Under the pieces are notes generated by a model. The model saw only the letters and a program-made list of their open reading frames with translations. It was not told the origin of the DNA and made no database searches. From Diplosphaera chodatii (Eukaryota; Chlorophyta; Trebouxiophyceae; Prasiolales; Stichococcaceae): 64,000 nucleotides of DNA. The position numbers were made by a program, and so were the translations under genes. This document shows, piece after piece, positions 1-11,700 of the stretch (the first letter of the stretch is position 1; the number at the start of each line of letters is the position of its first letter). The stretch is taken from contig JAALGY010000042.1 in the NCBI GenBank assembly GCA_032358165.1, positions 186,001 to 250,000 on the forward strand, in the 5' to 3' direction.

Positions 1-642
1 GCAGCCGCGGCTGCGGACGGTGCCGCCGCTGCTGCTGCCGCGGGAGAGCGCTCGGCAGCCGCCGCCGCCGCTGGCGGCGACGCCTCCGCCGCAGCTGCCG
101 CTGCTGGTCATGCTTCCGGTGCTGCCTCTGCCGCCAGGGACTCTGCGGCGGCCGCCGCTGCGGCTGGTCCCGGATCTGTCGCCGCTGCTGCCGCCGCTCA
201 GGGCGCTGCTGCTGCTGCTGCTGCCTCGGCCGCCCAAGGCTCTGCTGCAGGTAGGTCACATGCATGTAACACATCTTGATACTCCGTGTTTAGAGTGGCT
301 GATCGCTGTGATGCACTGCAAGATGCACATTTGCACACAGCTGTCTGCGGCATCTGACACAGCAGGCTCGTGCACAGCGTTTCTACATGGCTGAAAGCTG
401 GGCAGGCAGACATGCTTGCGACCTTCACATCTGTCCCTGAGCACCGTGCTCTTTGCACGGCAGCTGCGGCGGCGGCGGCGCATGGCTCGTCCGCAGCAGC
501 GGCTGCGTCTGCAGGCGGCGCCGCCTCCTCTGCTGCCTCGGCTGGTGGCGGCGCCCCAATCGCTTCCGCCCCCTGCATTCCGCCATCCAGCACCTCAGTG
601 TCCACCGGCTCCGGGTGCGTGGTAGCTGACCCCAAAAATTGA
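1..642 (+). CDS. Alanine-rich protein, 3' end (partial)
   Basis: This is the end of a gene that begins before the window. Frame 1 is open from base 1 and reads almost only Ala with scattered Gly, Ser, Asp, Glu, Arg and His. The first exon ends at 250 (CAG|GTAGGT) and the second starts at 464 after GGCAG. Both sides are phase 1, so the Ala-rich frame continues across the 213-nt intron. The protein ends in a Ser/Pro/Thr-rich tail and stops with TGA at 640-642. Nothing here identifies a family. Low-complexity Ala tracts occur in many algal regulatory and cell-wall proteins, so no function is offered. The Ala runs keep one frame and the phases match, which argues for real coding sequence. Confidence 0.7.
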
Positions 643-710
643 AAACCCCGGAGTATCGGGTGCATGTCTTGACTCCCTTGATACTGCGTGCTGTAGCGCC
701 GCTGCTGTCC

Positions 711-747
711 TGTAAACACCCTGCTGGATAATACAAAGTGCTTGTAA
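711..747 (+). other. Two TGTAA polyadenylation motifs
   Basis: TGTAA occurs at 711-715 and 743-747, about 70 and 100 nt after the stop of the Ala-rich gene. TGTAA is the usual green-algal poly(A) signal, so this is the likely 3' end of that transcript. Confidence 0.5.
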
Positions 748-779
748 AAGGAAATGACAAAAATGAACACTGCTACTGT

Positions 780-1788
780 TTAAGTCACGTGACACATGAT
801 GTCTCAATGTTCAGACTTACAAAGAACACCAAAGGGCGATAGCAGGGACGGTTGTTTGCAGTCCTTTTCAACAAAGGACCAGCTGTGGCCAATGCTGCAG
901 GGCAGGATACGCCGTTGCAGCCGATTCCGCAGCATGTGACAGCGGCGGCAGCCCAAAGCCCAACAGAAAACCATCGCCCAAGCGCCGCGCCCGCCGCAAC
1001 ACAAAGCCCCACACGAAGCCCAGCAGAAAGCAGCATGACGATACGGGCTCGAGCAGCAGCTCCACGGCGACATCAGCCTGAGCAGAAACGTTGGGTAACT
1101 GGCATGTGTATCCTGCTGGGCAGGCCAGTCATCTGCACCTCTTATATGAACTGCGATCTTGACATTGGGCGACGCGCATGGCTCAAGCCTGCGCAGGCTT
1201 TACACTATGACAACGATCAGGCTTGATGCATGGGCTGCATGCAGTGCATGTCCACTTTGCAAACATTGAACAGTCCACACCGCGCCGCAGCATGATTCCA
1301 CTGCAGCCTTCAAATGATGTCACGCAAGACAGTGGACTGAGGTATGCGTGGTAGCCGAGCGTGCATTGCAAATAGCCTGTCGAGACGTTCGCATGCCACA
1401 TGAAGTGTTTGCTGAGCAACATGGCACTATCATGATGACCAACTGTAGACGGCAGTGGTTCTGTGCCGGCTGCCTGAAGGCGTATCCTAATGCAAAGGAG
1501 TCCGCCTTGGCAGGGGAGGTAGGGGAGGTAGGGGAGTCTGCTGGATAGTGGTAACATTGTGCCATGAGCTAATCCCAACCCCTCTGCCGCCCATGGGGCT
1601 GGCTAGGCGTGCCGCTGCTTCGTTCTGGCGGTCAGCACTGCCCCGGCGGCGAGCTTCTATGGTATGGCTGTGGCCAGCTGCATGTTGTTGATGTCACGTT
1701 CTGCCTCGCATGAATGTGTGGCTCCGAGCAACCATGTCTCTCGCTCATCTGGTGTCACCGCGCAGAAATAAATGGCTGCAAGGCCGGC
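780..1788. other. Convergent intergenic gap, no supported gene
   Basis: This stretch lies between the 3' ends of the Ala-rich gene and the diflavin gene. Several open frames of 60-130 codons exist, but none shows a recognisable motif or matching splice sites. TTACA (TGTAA on the minus strand) at 1200-1204 could be the poly(A) signal of the diflavin gene. Confidence 0.4.
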
Positions 1789-4700
1789 TTACACCAGCCA
1801 CACGTCGCGCTGGTAGCGCCCCGAGCTGCTGAGGCGCGCCAGGTACTCCTCCGCAGCCGCGCGGCCGCCGCCCTGCATGCCGGCAGACAGGGTCCGCGCC
1901 AGCATCACGGCATTGCCGACCCCGTGCTGCCCCACCATGCTCAATGCTGGACAGCTCGAGTGACAACCAGTCGCCTGCTCGTGTGCTGCAGCTGCTGCTA
2001 CTCCCGCCAGGACTGCACCACGGCCCGTGGAACGCACCTGGTGCCGCGCGATGACATCCAGCAGCGCCTCCTGCACGGCGGGCGCCATGCCCCCCGCGTC
2101 GCCGCACACGTAGAAGTGCGCCCCACCCTGCAGCAGCTCCCACACCCGGGCGCCCGCCTCCCGCAGCCGGTCCTGCACATACACCTTCGTGCCCGCCTGC
2201 GGGGTGGTAACAAGCTAGGGTTTGAGAATGATGTGGGCAAGGCAGCACACAAGACCTTTGCGAGGAGGACACACATCAGCTTGCAACCCTGCATCTGTCA
2301 CAGCCCGTTCGCTGCCAGGGGCATGCGCAGGCACAACCTGCCCGCCTGCACTGCCACATGCACGGCGGAAACGGTAGATTCGCGCACCTTCTCTCGTGAA
2401 AAGGCGGTGTGCAGCTCCAGCACCCCGGCGTCTGCCCAGCCCTGGAGCAGGCCGCCGTACAGGTAGTCCTGGTCCCGCCGGCGGCAGCCGAAGAACAGCA
2501 GCGCAGCCCCCAGCCGCTGCTGGCCCCCAGTCCCACTGCCGCTGCCGCCGCTTTGTTTCGCTGCACTGCCGTCGGCTGCTGGCTGCCCGGAATCTGTGGT
2601 GGCTCCAGGGCTGCCCGCCGCGGCTGCTGCGGCTGCTGCGGCTGCCGCCACGCCGCCGCACTGCAGAATGCGCTCCTACAGCAACAATGCATACCGTTTC
2701 AAGCCACCCGGCTATGCCGATGCTGTTTGCACTCGGCCATTCCATGAGAACGTTGCCTTTGTTGATTTGAATGTCGCACAGCTTGGCAGGACAGGGCAGC
2801 ACGTCAAACGATCTGCAAAGATGTGTTTTGGCATTGAGACTGTTATGTTGCTTTGGTACCAGGTAGCACGCGCGCCAGCAGTGGAGTGGTCACACAGGAC
2901 GCTGCCTGTTACTGCCCCCACCTGCATGAATGCGCGGAAGGGGGCGAGGCCGGTGCCGGGGCCGACCATGATGATGGGCGTGGCGGGGCTCTCCGGCAGC
3001 CGGAAGTCCGGGTTCCTGCTGACGTACACCGGCAGCGTGTCGCCCACCTGGCATGGCGGTACCTAAGTAGGTTAGCACACTGGTGCTCTGCAGGAGGGTC
3101 CACAGCAACGAACGAGAGCGGATCACGTAGAAGCACTGGCCAGCTGCACAAATGCAGGCATGTGCGGGCACGACTGCAGCGTGATCGTGAACTCAGCCAG
3201 TGTGGCAGAGCCTTGCTGCACAGCCGCTTGCTGCGACTGCACACATGCCGCTGGCGGTCTGCAGCATTGGATGTAACCTCCGACTTTTCATACTTTTCGT
3301 GTGTGCACCTGCAGCCGCTCCGCCAGCAGCGTGGACGTGACGCCCACCCGCCCGCGGCCCAGGGACTCGTAGTGCACCACCGCCACCGTCACCTGCGACA
3401 CCAACCACTCTGCTGAGTGCGTCACCTCTCCACAGGCCAGCACAGCAGGCAGGGACAGGCTCCGGCAGCTGCTGGACGACAGCCACTTGACCTCTGCTGC
3501 GAGGGGATGGATGGCTCTGAGCCGCTGCCTACTAGGGCTGCACTGCGCGGCGTGATGTGTAGGTCAATGCGAGGCTCACCTGCACGCGCTCCTCTGCCTC
3601 GGCCTGGCTGCTGGAGATGCTGTACAGGCGCGGCTGCAGCTGCCGCAGCGCCGCCAGCACCTGCCGACATAAGCTCACGAGGTTCAGCTGATGCTATCTT
3701 GAAAACCGAGCACCACAACCTGTGGATACGACAGCCCCTACTGAGCCGATGCGAGGCTCCGCCTTGGCTTTGGCAACGGACATGCAGGGAATCTTGTGCA
3801 CATGGCCACCAATGACAGGGTGTCACTGGATGGGGTGCACCCCCACTCAAAGCACTGTGGTCTCAAACTGCATCGATTCAGCCAGGCAGGCAGGCCACTG
3901 TCAGCTCACTCAATTTCGAATCTGAATCTGTCAAATTTTCATAGTGTTTGTCGTTTAAGAGCACCTTAGTCAGCGGCAGCCGGGCAGCGGGGAAGTCCGT
4001 CAGCACATCCGCCACGTGGCGCTCTGCCAGGTACGCCTCCGCATCGCCCTTCAGCACGCCCTGTAGCACCGCCGCCTGCACCAGCAGACGGAGCTGCATT
4101 GCCGAGCTGCGGCGACGTTACGGTGACCACAATTGCGCTCCTGCGGTAGCGCTGGCAGATCGGGCAGTGCTGATGCTGTTGTTCCAGCTCAGCTGACATC
4201 GACCTGGGCCCCTTTCGGGATCCATGGTGATTCCGCAACTGCGCAATCACCTGCTCTTCTGCTGTGAGGCTTTGGGCTGGTTGCTTGTCATTTTGAGCTG
4301 GATGCCTGCTGGCAGCAGTGCTCGGCTGCTGCCCGCTGTCACCCTTGCCATTCTGTACCGCACCGCTGCCGCCATTCTGCAGCGAGCTGTGCTTGCCACT
4401 CTCCAGGCTGTGCACGGTGCCATTTGCATGGCCGTTTGCATGGCCACTTGCATGGCCATATGCTGCCTCTGGCTGATGCTGCACACTTTTGCGGGCTGCA
4501 GCAACCTCGCCGTTCTGCTGAGGCGCTGGCAGCGCCCTAAGCAGCGCCTGCAGCAGCTCTGGCTTGGGCGCCCTGCAGCCGGTGTTACAGGGTTTGCCCA
4601 GCTTGCATGGTCATTCTGATGTGCGTCAAGCACTATGCATGTGACACTGGCTGCTGATGCCTGCATGGCAAACACCCTGTCGGCACCTGATGTCGTAGCA

Positions 4701-7156
4701 GGAGGTCAGCGCGGCCCGCAGCGGCAGCGTGCTGCTGGCGTCGCCGCTTCCTGCGTCCGCGTCCCGGAAGGGCCAGCTGGGGCGCGGCACCGCCTCGCCG
4801 CCGCTGGCGCGCAGCGCCGCCAGCAGCTGGTCCACATCCTGCAAATTTAGGGAAAACCCTAAACCCTCGCGTCCCCGAATGGGCGTCGCAGAGCGGCACC
4901 AGTCAGTGACTGCGCCTTGCCCCGGGCCGGAGCCTGGTCCAGCATCGCAGCCACGCGTCGGGCAGACGGCCGGCTCGATGCTCGGTGCTGTCACTCGTCG
5001 ACATCCCAGCCGCTAAGAAATGCGTCTGTAGGACAGATTCCCCACCTGCGGCCGGTTGCTGGGGCAGATGCCGAGCGCGTCGCCGGGGGTGTAGCGGATG
5101 CCCGAGTCCCCCAGGTCCACCTCGACCCGCACCTGCAGATGGATTGAGGCCAGGTACAGGCCAGCGACACCACGCGCCGCTTCAGCTGCATGCTCGAAGC
5201 AGAGGCTCACAGTGCACACACGCATGTTTTGTGCAAGGTGGCTGATCTAGCCTTTAAAGTGAAGATGGCCTTCAAACTGAAGATGGCCCTCAAACCCACG
5301 CCTCAGACGGCGCACTCACCGTGTCTTTGTCGGCCTGGCTGGTGATGTTGCACAGGCGCTCGATCGCGACCACGCGCCCCGGGTACGGCCGGCTCTTGCC
5401 CCACTGCGGCGCCGCCTGGCTGTCTGCGCCCGGCGCGTCCCCCGCGCTGTGGCCTGTCGGGCCGGACACCAGCCTCGGTGCCAAGCAGCGCCAGCCCACG
5501 TGGATCGACAGGCTCATCTGCAGCTGCTGACAAGCGCCTCAAATGCCGCAGCAGCAGCGCACCTGTCTCGGCCGCCGGCCGCAGCGGCAGCGCCGCCAAC
5601 CCCACGGCCACGCTGGCCAGCCAGCCGTCCACAGCGCCCCAGTCCTCTCTGTAGCACAAGATGTAAACCATGTAAATATGTCATAAGTCTGACATGCATG
5701 TTTCACTCACCTCGGCCCGACAGTCGCCTTACAGTACACGAGTGTGCTTGCTTTCGAATGAGGCACGTCAGTGCATGCGAATCCGTACGCCACCTCACCT
5801 GTTGACATCGGTGCGCGGCACGAAGCGCTGTGCCCTCAGGGCCTCCAGCCGCTCGTCCAGCATCTTGCCGCATGCGCAGAAGTGCTCGTAGGACCTGCAC
5901 ACGAGGCATGGGAGCCACTCACCGCCGTGATGCATTGCCAGCACTCATGCGCAGCATAGACTGCATCAGAGCTTGCTGCGCATGGCTGCGAGGCGAACAG
6001 CGGCGCACTTGTCGCCCAGCGCGCAGACTGAGAAGCTCTTGCCCCGCAGCGCCCCTGCCGCCAGCGCCCCGTCGGCGCACAGCCAGTCGCAGAACTCGCG
6101 CGCCTCCGCAGGCGGCACCCCGTCACCCTGTAGGGCAAAGGCCTAAACCCTTAACTGTGTTTCGAGATTGAGTAACTCAGCTCCAGCATGGCCTCAAGCG
6201 GCCGGGCCCCAGCCTGTGGTGCACTCCTCACAGTTTTCCCTGCACGCGGCACCCGCTAGACGCGAGACGAGCAGGCGGCACGCTGAGCAATATTCACCTG
6301 GGTGGAGCACACCACCAGCAGCGCCTGCTCGCGGCTGAGGTCCAGGCCCCGCGGGTGGTCCGCCATGTCGATCACACGCGGCCTGCGCAGGGGCCAGGGA
6401 CAGCGGGTAGGTCACAAGACCTGACCCAGAGTGCTGAATGCAGCGCTGGTTGCACAACCAGCCGGTGATGCGGCCGAGCCGCTGCAGCCCCTGCGGCGGG
6501 GACATGTCACTGCCCACAGCGTGTTGACCGCAGCGCCGAGCAGCGCCGCGGATGCGGGGCCAGACTCACCAGTATGGCGGCTGGTCCCTCAGAGCGCCCG
6601 CCAGCTTCTCCGCGATCTCCTTGGAGAAGCCGTACTCGGTGCCAAACAGGATGGTGACGACCACGCTGTCGGCTGTCAGCGGCGGACCCAGCTGTTCCTG
6701 CTGTTGACAAGCCCCCTCTGCTGCTGCTGCTGACTGGCCCCGCTTCTTCAGGAACGACCCGAAGTCGGTCGCCGCCAGCTGCCCTGCTATGGCACGAAGC
6801 ACGGCTGAGCACGCTACAGAGTACACATGCCACTGATGCGCCGCAAGATGTGCAATGCGTTGGTGAACATCGGCTGAGGGTCTCGACCAGCAGAGCAGCA
6901 GCCTCCCCAACGCACAATGAGTGACAAAGTCCAAGCATGAGCCCGCACCTGCGTCATGTGCGCCAGCGTCTGTCGGCACCTCCTTTAGGAATGCAGCAAA
7001 AGAGGTTGGGGGCTGCGGCCGCCTGCGCCGCCTGGCCAGGGCTGCATACGTGGCCCAGAGCAACGGCACAGCCAGCGCTGCCGCGATGACGGCACGCCTG
7101 CGGCTGGTTGGCATGTGCGCTGGCCATCTGCTGGTGAATTCGATAGAGTCTGACAT
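1789..7156 (-). CDS. Membrane-anchored NADPH diflavin reductase (sulfite reductase flavoprotein/CPR-like)
   Basis: Seventeen exons join without a phase conflict to 850 residues: 7156-6949, 6783-6570, 6382-6298, 6127-6009, 5894-5799, 5648-5563, 5453-5320, 5132-5046, 4838-4687, 4572-4204, 4106-3965, 3660-3580, 3392-3309, 3047-2922, 2660-2388, 2196-2038, 1926-1789. Order: a hydrophobic segment after a twin Arg run (about residues 22-42), an FMN domain ([13 protein letters not shown] near 115, LVVCSTQGDG), an FAD domain ([26 protein letters not shown]), an NADPH domain ([16 protein letters not shown] near 650, HFYVCGDA) and a C-terminal RYQRDVW. The FAD and NADPH motifs match CysJ-type sulfite reductase flavoproteins more closely than textbook P450 reductases, while the N-terminal anchor resembles P450 reductase. 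A Gly/His/Asn/Ser-rich insert lies near residues 430-500 and an Ala-rich insert precedes DQDYLYG. It should pass electrons from NADPH via FAD and FMN to a membrane partner that is not identified here. Confidence 0.88.
4852..4867. repeat. Telomere-type motif in intron
   Basis: Inside the intron 5045-4839 of the diflavin gene, close to its acceptor, the plus strand reads AAAACCCTAAACCCTC, two partial copies of the CCCTAAA telomere unit. It may be a scar of telomeric repeat insertion or a plant-type telo-box. Confidence 0.5.
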
Positions 7157-8700
7157 TGCCTATGGCACAACGTCAATATTTACGCCATCAGCTTGCAGTG
7201 CAGCACGGCTTTCAATGCACCAAGCGGTGCAAGGCATCAGGCATCAATTGCATGCCTGCCAGGTAGATCACCCTGCAACAGCGACGCTATCCTGTGACTG
7301 TTGATGGGTACAATCTAGCCGATCTACCATAACAGTGCAGGTTATTTCGATGCAGGCAGATTGTACAGAAATGGTGCTCTTGACTGCAGGCTGTTGTCAC
7401 ATTCTCACTGCCCCATGTTGCAGGGTTTGAAGCCTTCGCGCGGCAGGAAGTAGGAAGTCGATCTGAGACCGTGTGACAAACAGTGCGCTTCCCTCAGCGT
7501 GCATAACGGAGCACCGGGTCTGACGCAGCAACGAGAGGGACCAGTCAGCCACACCATCTGTTACTTACAGACGATTAGAACACGGCGCCGCAGCCCCCGC
7601 GAGCCCAGTGCCAACGCCGGACCTGCCGGTACGATAGCGGGCATCGAGCCGGTGTGCACATTCAGCGATCACCTTGACCCAGACCAGGCAAGGAGCTGAG
7701 GCTACGCCCTATGCCGTGCAGCAGTCCAGACACTAGCGGCAGCCAGCTTACCATTTGGCACTTTCCCATGCTACTACAACCTAGCTGCCGAGCTATGAAC
7801 GGTGATGCGCTCGTGTGGCGTCCATATTAGTGGCATTTGATGCAGCAGCCTGCGTCACGGACTGACCGCTGCACAGTATCACAGCTTTTCGGCACGGTTG
7901 CTTCGTCACGCTCCCCCCTCGCTCGTCGGTGCAACGATGACCTTAGCGTGAGGACAACAGCACACCCTGTTGTGCTTCCTAGCAGCTGAGTTACTAGTGT
8001 GACCGTAAGAGCAGAAGGGGCAGTGCATGCGTTCGTGGCGACATGCCGCAGTTGTCTCGCGAGTGCGGGCTTGAGCACTGCCTTGACGCCCGAAATGTCA
8101 CGCATACCCGCGGCCGAACTCCCAGAAGCCTACAATATGCTAGCTACAAGTAGCCCTCGAAGCATTATCACTCGCGCTGGTTAAGGCATCCGCTCCCACG
8201 ACGCAAAGTAAACAGTGCATAGCCCTTAGTCAACCCGTGCCGTCGTTGTGATCAGCCACCAAATGGAAGTGCAGCAACTTTGTGAGTGCTCGCTGCCTGC
8301 TTCGGCTGCAGCGTTACCAGAAGTTCCACTGGCATCATCAGTAGCCGTCAGCACGCGCAGTCAGACCATGCCTGCATGCTGTGTTCGAGGTTGGCGCGCT
8401 ACTGTGCAACCTGCAGCGTGCAGCTGCATGCGGTGACCGGAGGCACTGCTGCGCACCCCATATGTGACCTGGTGTATCGCAAGTGTGGCAGAAATCTCTC
8501 GCAACAGAGTAGATGAATGCACCACAGCCGGCTCAGCCCACCGACTTCAGCGCGCGGCATCAATTGCCTTGTGCGCCACTGCCCAAGGCCGCTGCCTCTG
8601 AGCGCGCCTGCTGCCTGCGCTGCAGGTGCAGCCGCTCCCTCCGCCGCTGTGACTCCCCCTGTCACGCGGGCCGCCGGTGGCCAGCGGGCCGCCGGGAGCC
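7157..8700. other. Divergent intergenic region, probable promoters
   Basis: This 1.5-kb stretch separates the start codons of the diflavin gene (minus) and array gene A (plus). It must hold the 5' untranslated regions and promoters of both. No open frame shows a recognisable motif, no tRNA-like fold stood out, and I cannot point to a specific promoter element. Confidence 0.4.
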
Positions 8701-11700
8701 ATGCCGCTGCTGCAGCTGCCGCTGCTGGTGCTGCTGGCCGCTACTTGCGTTGGTGCAGCAGCGGCGCCGGACACCGTCTCCGCGGAGGAGTCCTCCATTG
8801 TGCCCAGGCACGGCGAGCGCGAGCCAGGCACGTGGCAGCATGCACGCCGGCGCATGCTGGCAGCCAGTGCCGCGGACCCTCAGGTGCGGCCGCGGCATAT
8901 TGCTTGACTGCGTCATGGCCATGCTTGGATGGGTTGCTTTCCATTCGACTGTAGTCAGTCGCGTGGGCAGAGGTTCATCTCATCTGCAGTTGCTCTCTTT
9001 GTATACAAAAGATGGCTTGGCATCATGAGAGCTGTGCCGGGCAAATCGCAAGTCGTCATGTAGGACAGCTGGCACCACTTTTCCTGTTGAAGTCGCTTGT
9101 GCGTGCTCACCCACGCTGTGCATTGCGATGTGCACTGCAGGCGGCGGCAGGGCTGAAGCGGTGCGCGGCAGATGCTGCGAGCAAGAAGGCGGCGTCCCAG
9201 CGGGCGTGCGCAGTACGCGTGCAGGCCAGCACATGCGCCAGGGTACGCAGTTACGCAGTGTTCCAGCTGATTTGCAGGGGTTCAGGTGCAAGCGCTGTGC
9301 GCCCAGGTTGCCGGCAGCTTTCGCTGGCCTGTCTGCCCATGGGCACGCCGCTGGGAGCCTGCTGTTGCTGGCGCCTGCTGCCGCAGCACCTTGCTGAAGT
9401 GGCAGGCAGGTCTGCAGGTGGTTCTGTGAACTGACTGACGTCCTCCGACTGACGGGTAGGGAATCAGCGGTGGCAGCATTGACTGGTCGTGCGGCATGCT
9501 GACGTCGTCCTGTCACGCTGCTGCAGCTCCACGGGCCGGCCTGCATCAGGTGTTCGTACCGCCTGCTGCCCGCGATCGGCGTCAAGGAGAGCCGGTGTAC
9601 GGACACCATCAACCATGACATCTACGCGTTCGACCGCAACAATGCCATCGGTGAGCGACCAGGCTTGTGCCACGCCAAACACAGGAGCTGCACCAGTGAT
9701 GCGGAGCGCTGTACACATGTGTGAGGCCAGGGCGCATGAATCTTCTGTACAAGGGCGCAAAGACTTGGCGTACTGGGCGCTGGACTGCTACACAGCCGGC
9801 ACAGCGCTGGAAGTTTGGGCGAGCCTCAGCAGCACATGTCACAAGTGCATGGAGTGACTCGGGTCGGCTGCCTCGTGCAGTCCCGGGTCCGGGCTACGAG
9901 TGGTCCAGCGTGAAGGGCGTCGCCAGCGGCTGCCGGGCAGGCTCCGTCAAGCCGCTGCCGGGCGCTGCAAAGTGAGCGCTCCCACCTGGGCCCGCGCATG
10001 TGCAGGCCTGCCACACCACTTCCTGTGTGCATCCTCGTCTCTGCTGGGGCCTGGTTTCTCGGTGAGGCGTCGGGATCGCAGCAGCAGTGGCTGACAGCGC
10101 GCTGTGCTTCTGGTTGGCAGGTGCAGCCCCTGCAGCGCGGTCGCTGGCGGGCGCGCATACATGCCGTTCACAAAGGGCCAGTACTGCTGGACATGCCAGC
10201 TGGGCTACATCGTCAACGCCGCGCACACCACGTGCAGTGAGTGGGCTCGGCGCGACCGCTCTGCTTGGAGCCCCGGCTGAAGCTTGCCAGGGGGCAAACC
10301 CCCTGCGCAGATGTGTCCTTTGATTTGCTGGCTGTGATCCGATCTGCATGGTGATGCCCTGTTGATGCCGCTTGGCTTGGAGGGCCTGTGCCTCACAGAC
10401 CCTGGAGCGGTGTCAGATGGATCAGTGCCGCGCACCATGCGTTGTGCCTCTGAGGGTGACCACGTGATGTGCAGCGCCGCCTCCGCCGCCGCCGCCCCGG
10501 CCTCCCCCAAGGCCCCCGCCGAGGCCGCCGCCGCCCCCCCGCCCGCCGCCCAGCCCGCCCCCCCGCCCGCCCCCCTCACCTCCGCCGAGGCCCCCGCCCA
10601 GTCCACCTCCGAGTCCTCCTCCGCCGCCCAGCCCGCCGCCCAACCCGCCGCCGCCGACGCCGCCGCAGCCCCCGCCCAGCCCTCCGCCCCTGGCATGGTG
10701 AGTTGCGTTGCTGGGCCCAGGCGGTCAACCAGTGCGCACATTGACAGTCATCGTGACATCCGAACTGGGAGTTTCCTGGTTTGTCATGTACAGTGCATGG
10801 CGCCAGACATAGCTGATCATGCCATTGCTGTGCATCCGCCCAGCGATGCGGTGCGGAGCCCGAGGGACCCGTGCCCGGTGGGGGACTCCCCGGTCTACGC
10901 AGTCGCGCTGCAGGCCAACCCGCAAGAGGACTGCATCCAGGACATCGCAGTGGCCTATCAGGTGATTTGACGATGTTGCCGTCGCATGAGGCGTTGAGCA
11001 TACAGATGGCACCTGCCGTTGGTGCAGCCTCGAGCTGGCCGCATTGGTTGCTGGAAAAACGTCGACCCTGGACACCTGAAGCCTCAGCATAGTCATGTGC
11101 ATCTGCAGTCGAGCAATGAAGTCATCATCTGCCATGGCAATGGTGACGGCACATTCTCCGCTGGGACCAGGGTGGCCACACCCAAGCTCCCAGGAACCCT
11201 GGCTCCCTTGGACTTCAACCATGATGGCATCACGTGAGTCCGAACACCATAGTCATGGGTCAGGTAGCTTGATGTCCAGTGGGGGCGGAGACTTGCATGT
11301 CCCAGGTCTGCACCGCACATCCTGCACACCAGCTGAGAGGAAGCAATCCAAGGGCTGTCTATGCTGTGCCCGTGCTGCAGAGACACACGGACACATGCTG
11401 CTTGATATCGCACTTGTGTGCGAAGACAATGGTGCCCTGCTGCAGACGGTTGCCACAGTGCTTCTTACGATCACCGACCTGGCATGCAGGGACCTGGCGC
11501 TCGGCGCCTTCGGAAGCCCGGTCGCCATGCTGGCGGGCGGGGCAGCGGCTTTTGCACCGGTCACGAACAACGCCCAAGCCTTTGGCGACCAGCAGCTGAT
11601 TGCCAACAGCGCCGCCACGAGGGTGTACGCCATCGCCGCCCGCAACCGCACACTGCTGGCGTACACGGTCAACGGCCCTACGTTGGAGGCGCTGAGCTCG

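Noticed and set aside
852..1226. A 124-codon plus-strand frame with Ser/Pro/Thr-rich start
   Set aside because: There is no motif and it sits in a convergent gap. It is more likely untranslated sequence.
10422..10741. Gly-rich and Ala-rich open frames on the minus strand at the gene A hinge
   Set aside because: The composition is fully explained by the reverse complement of CCGCC repeats. There is no start, splice or motif support.
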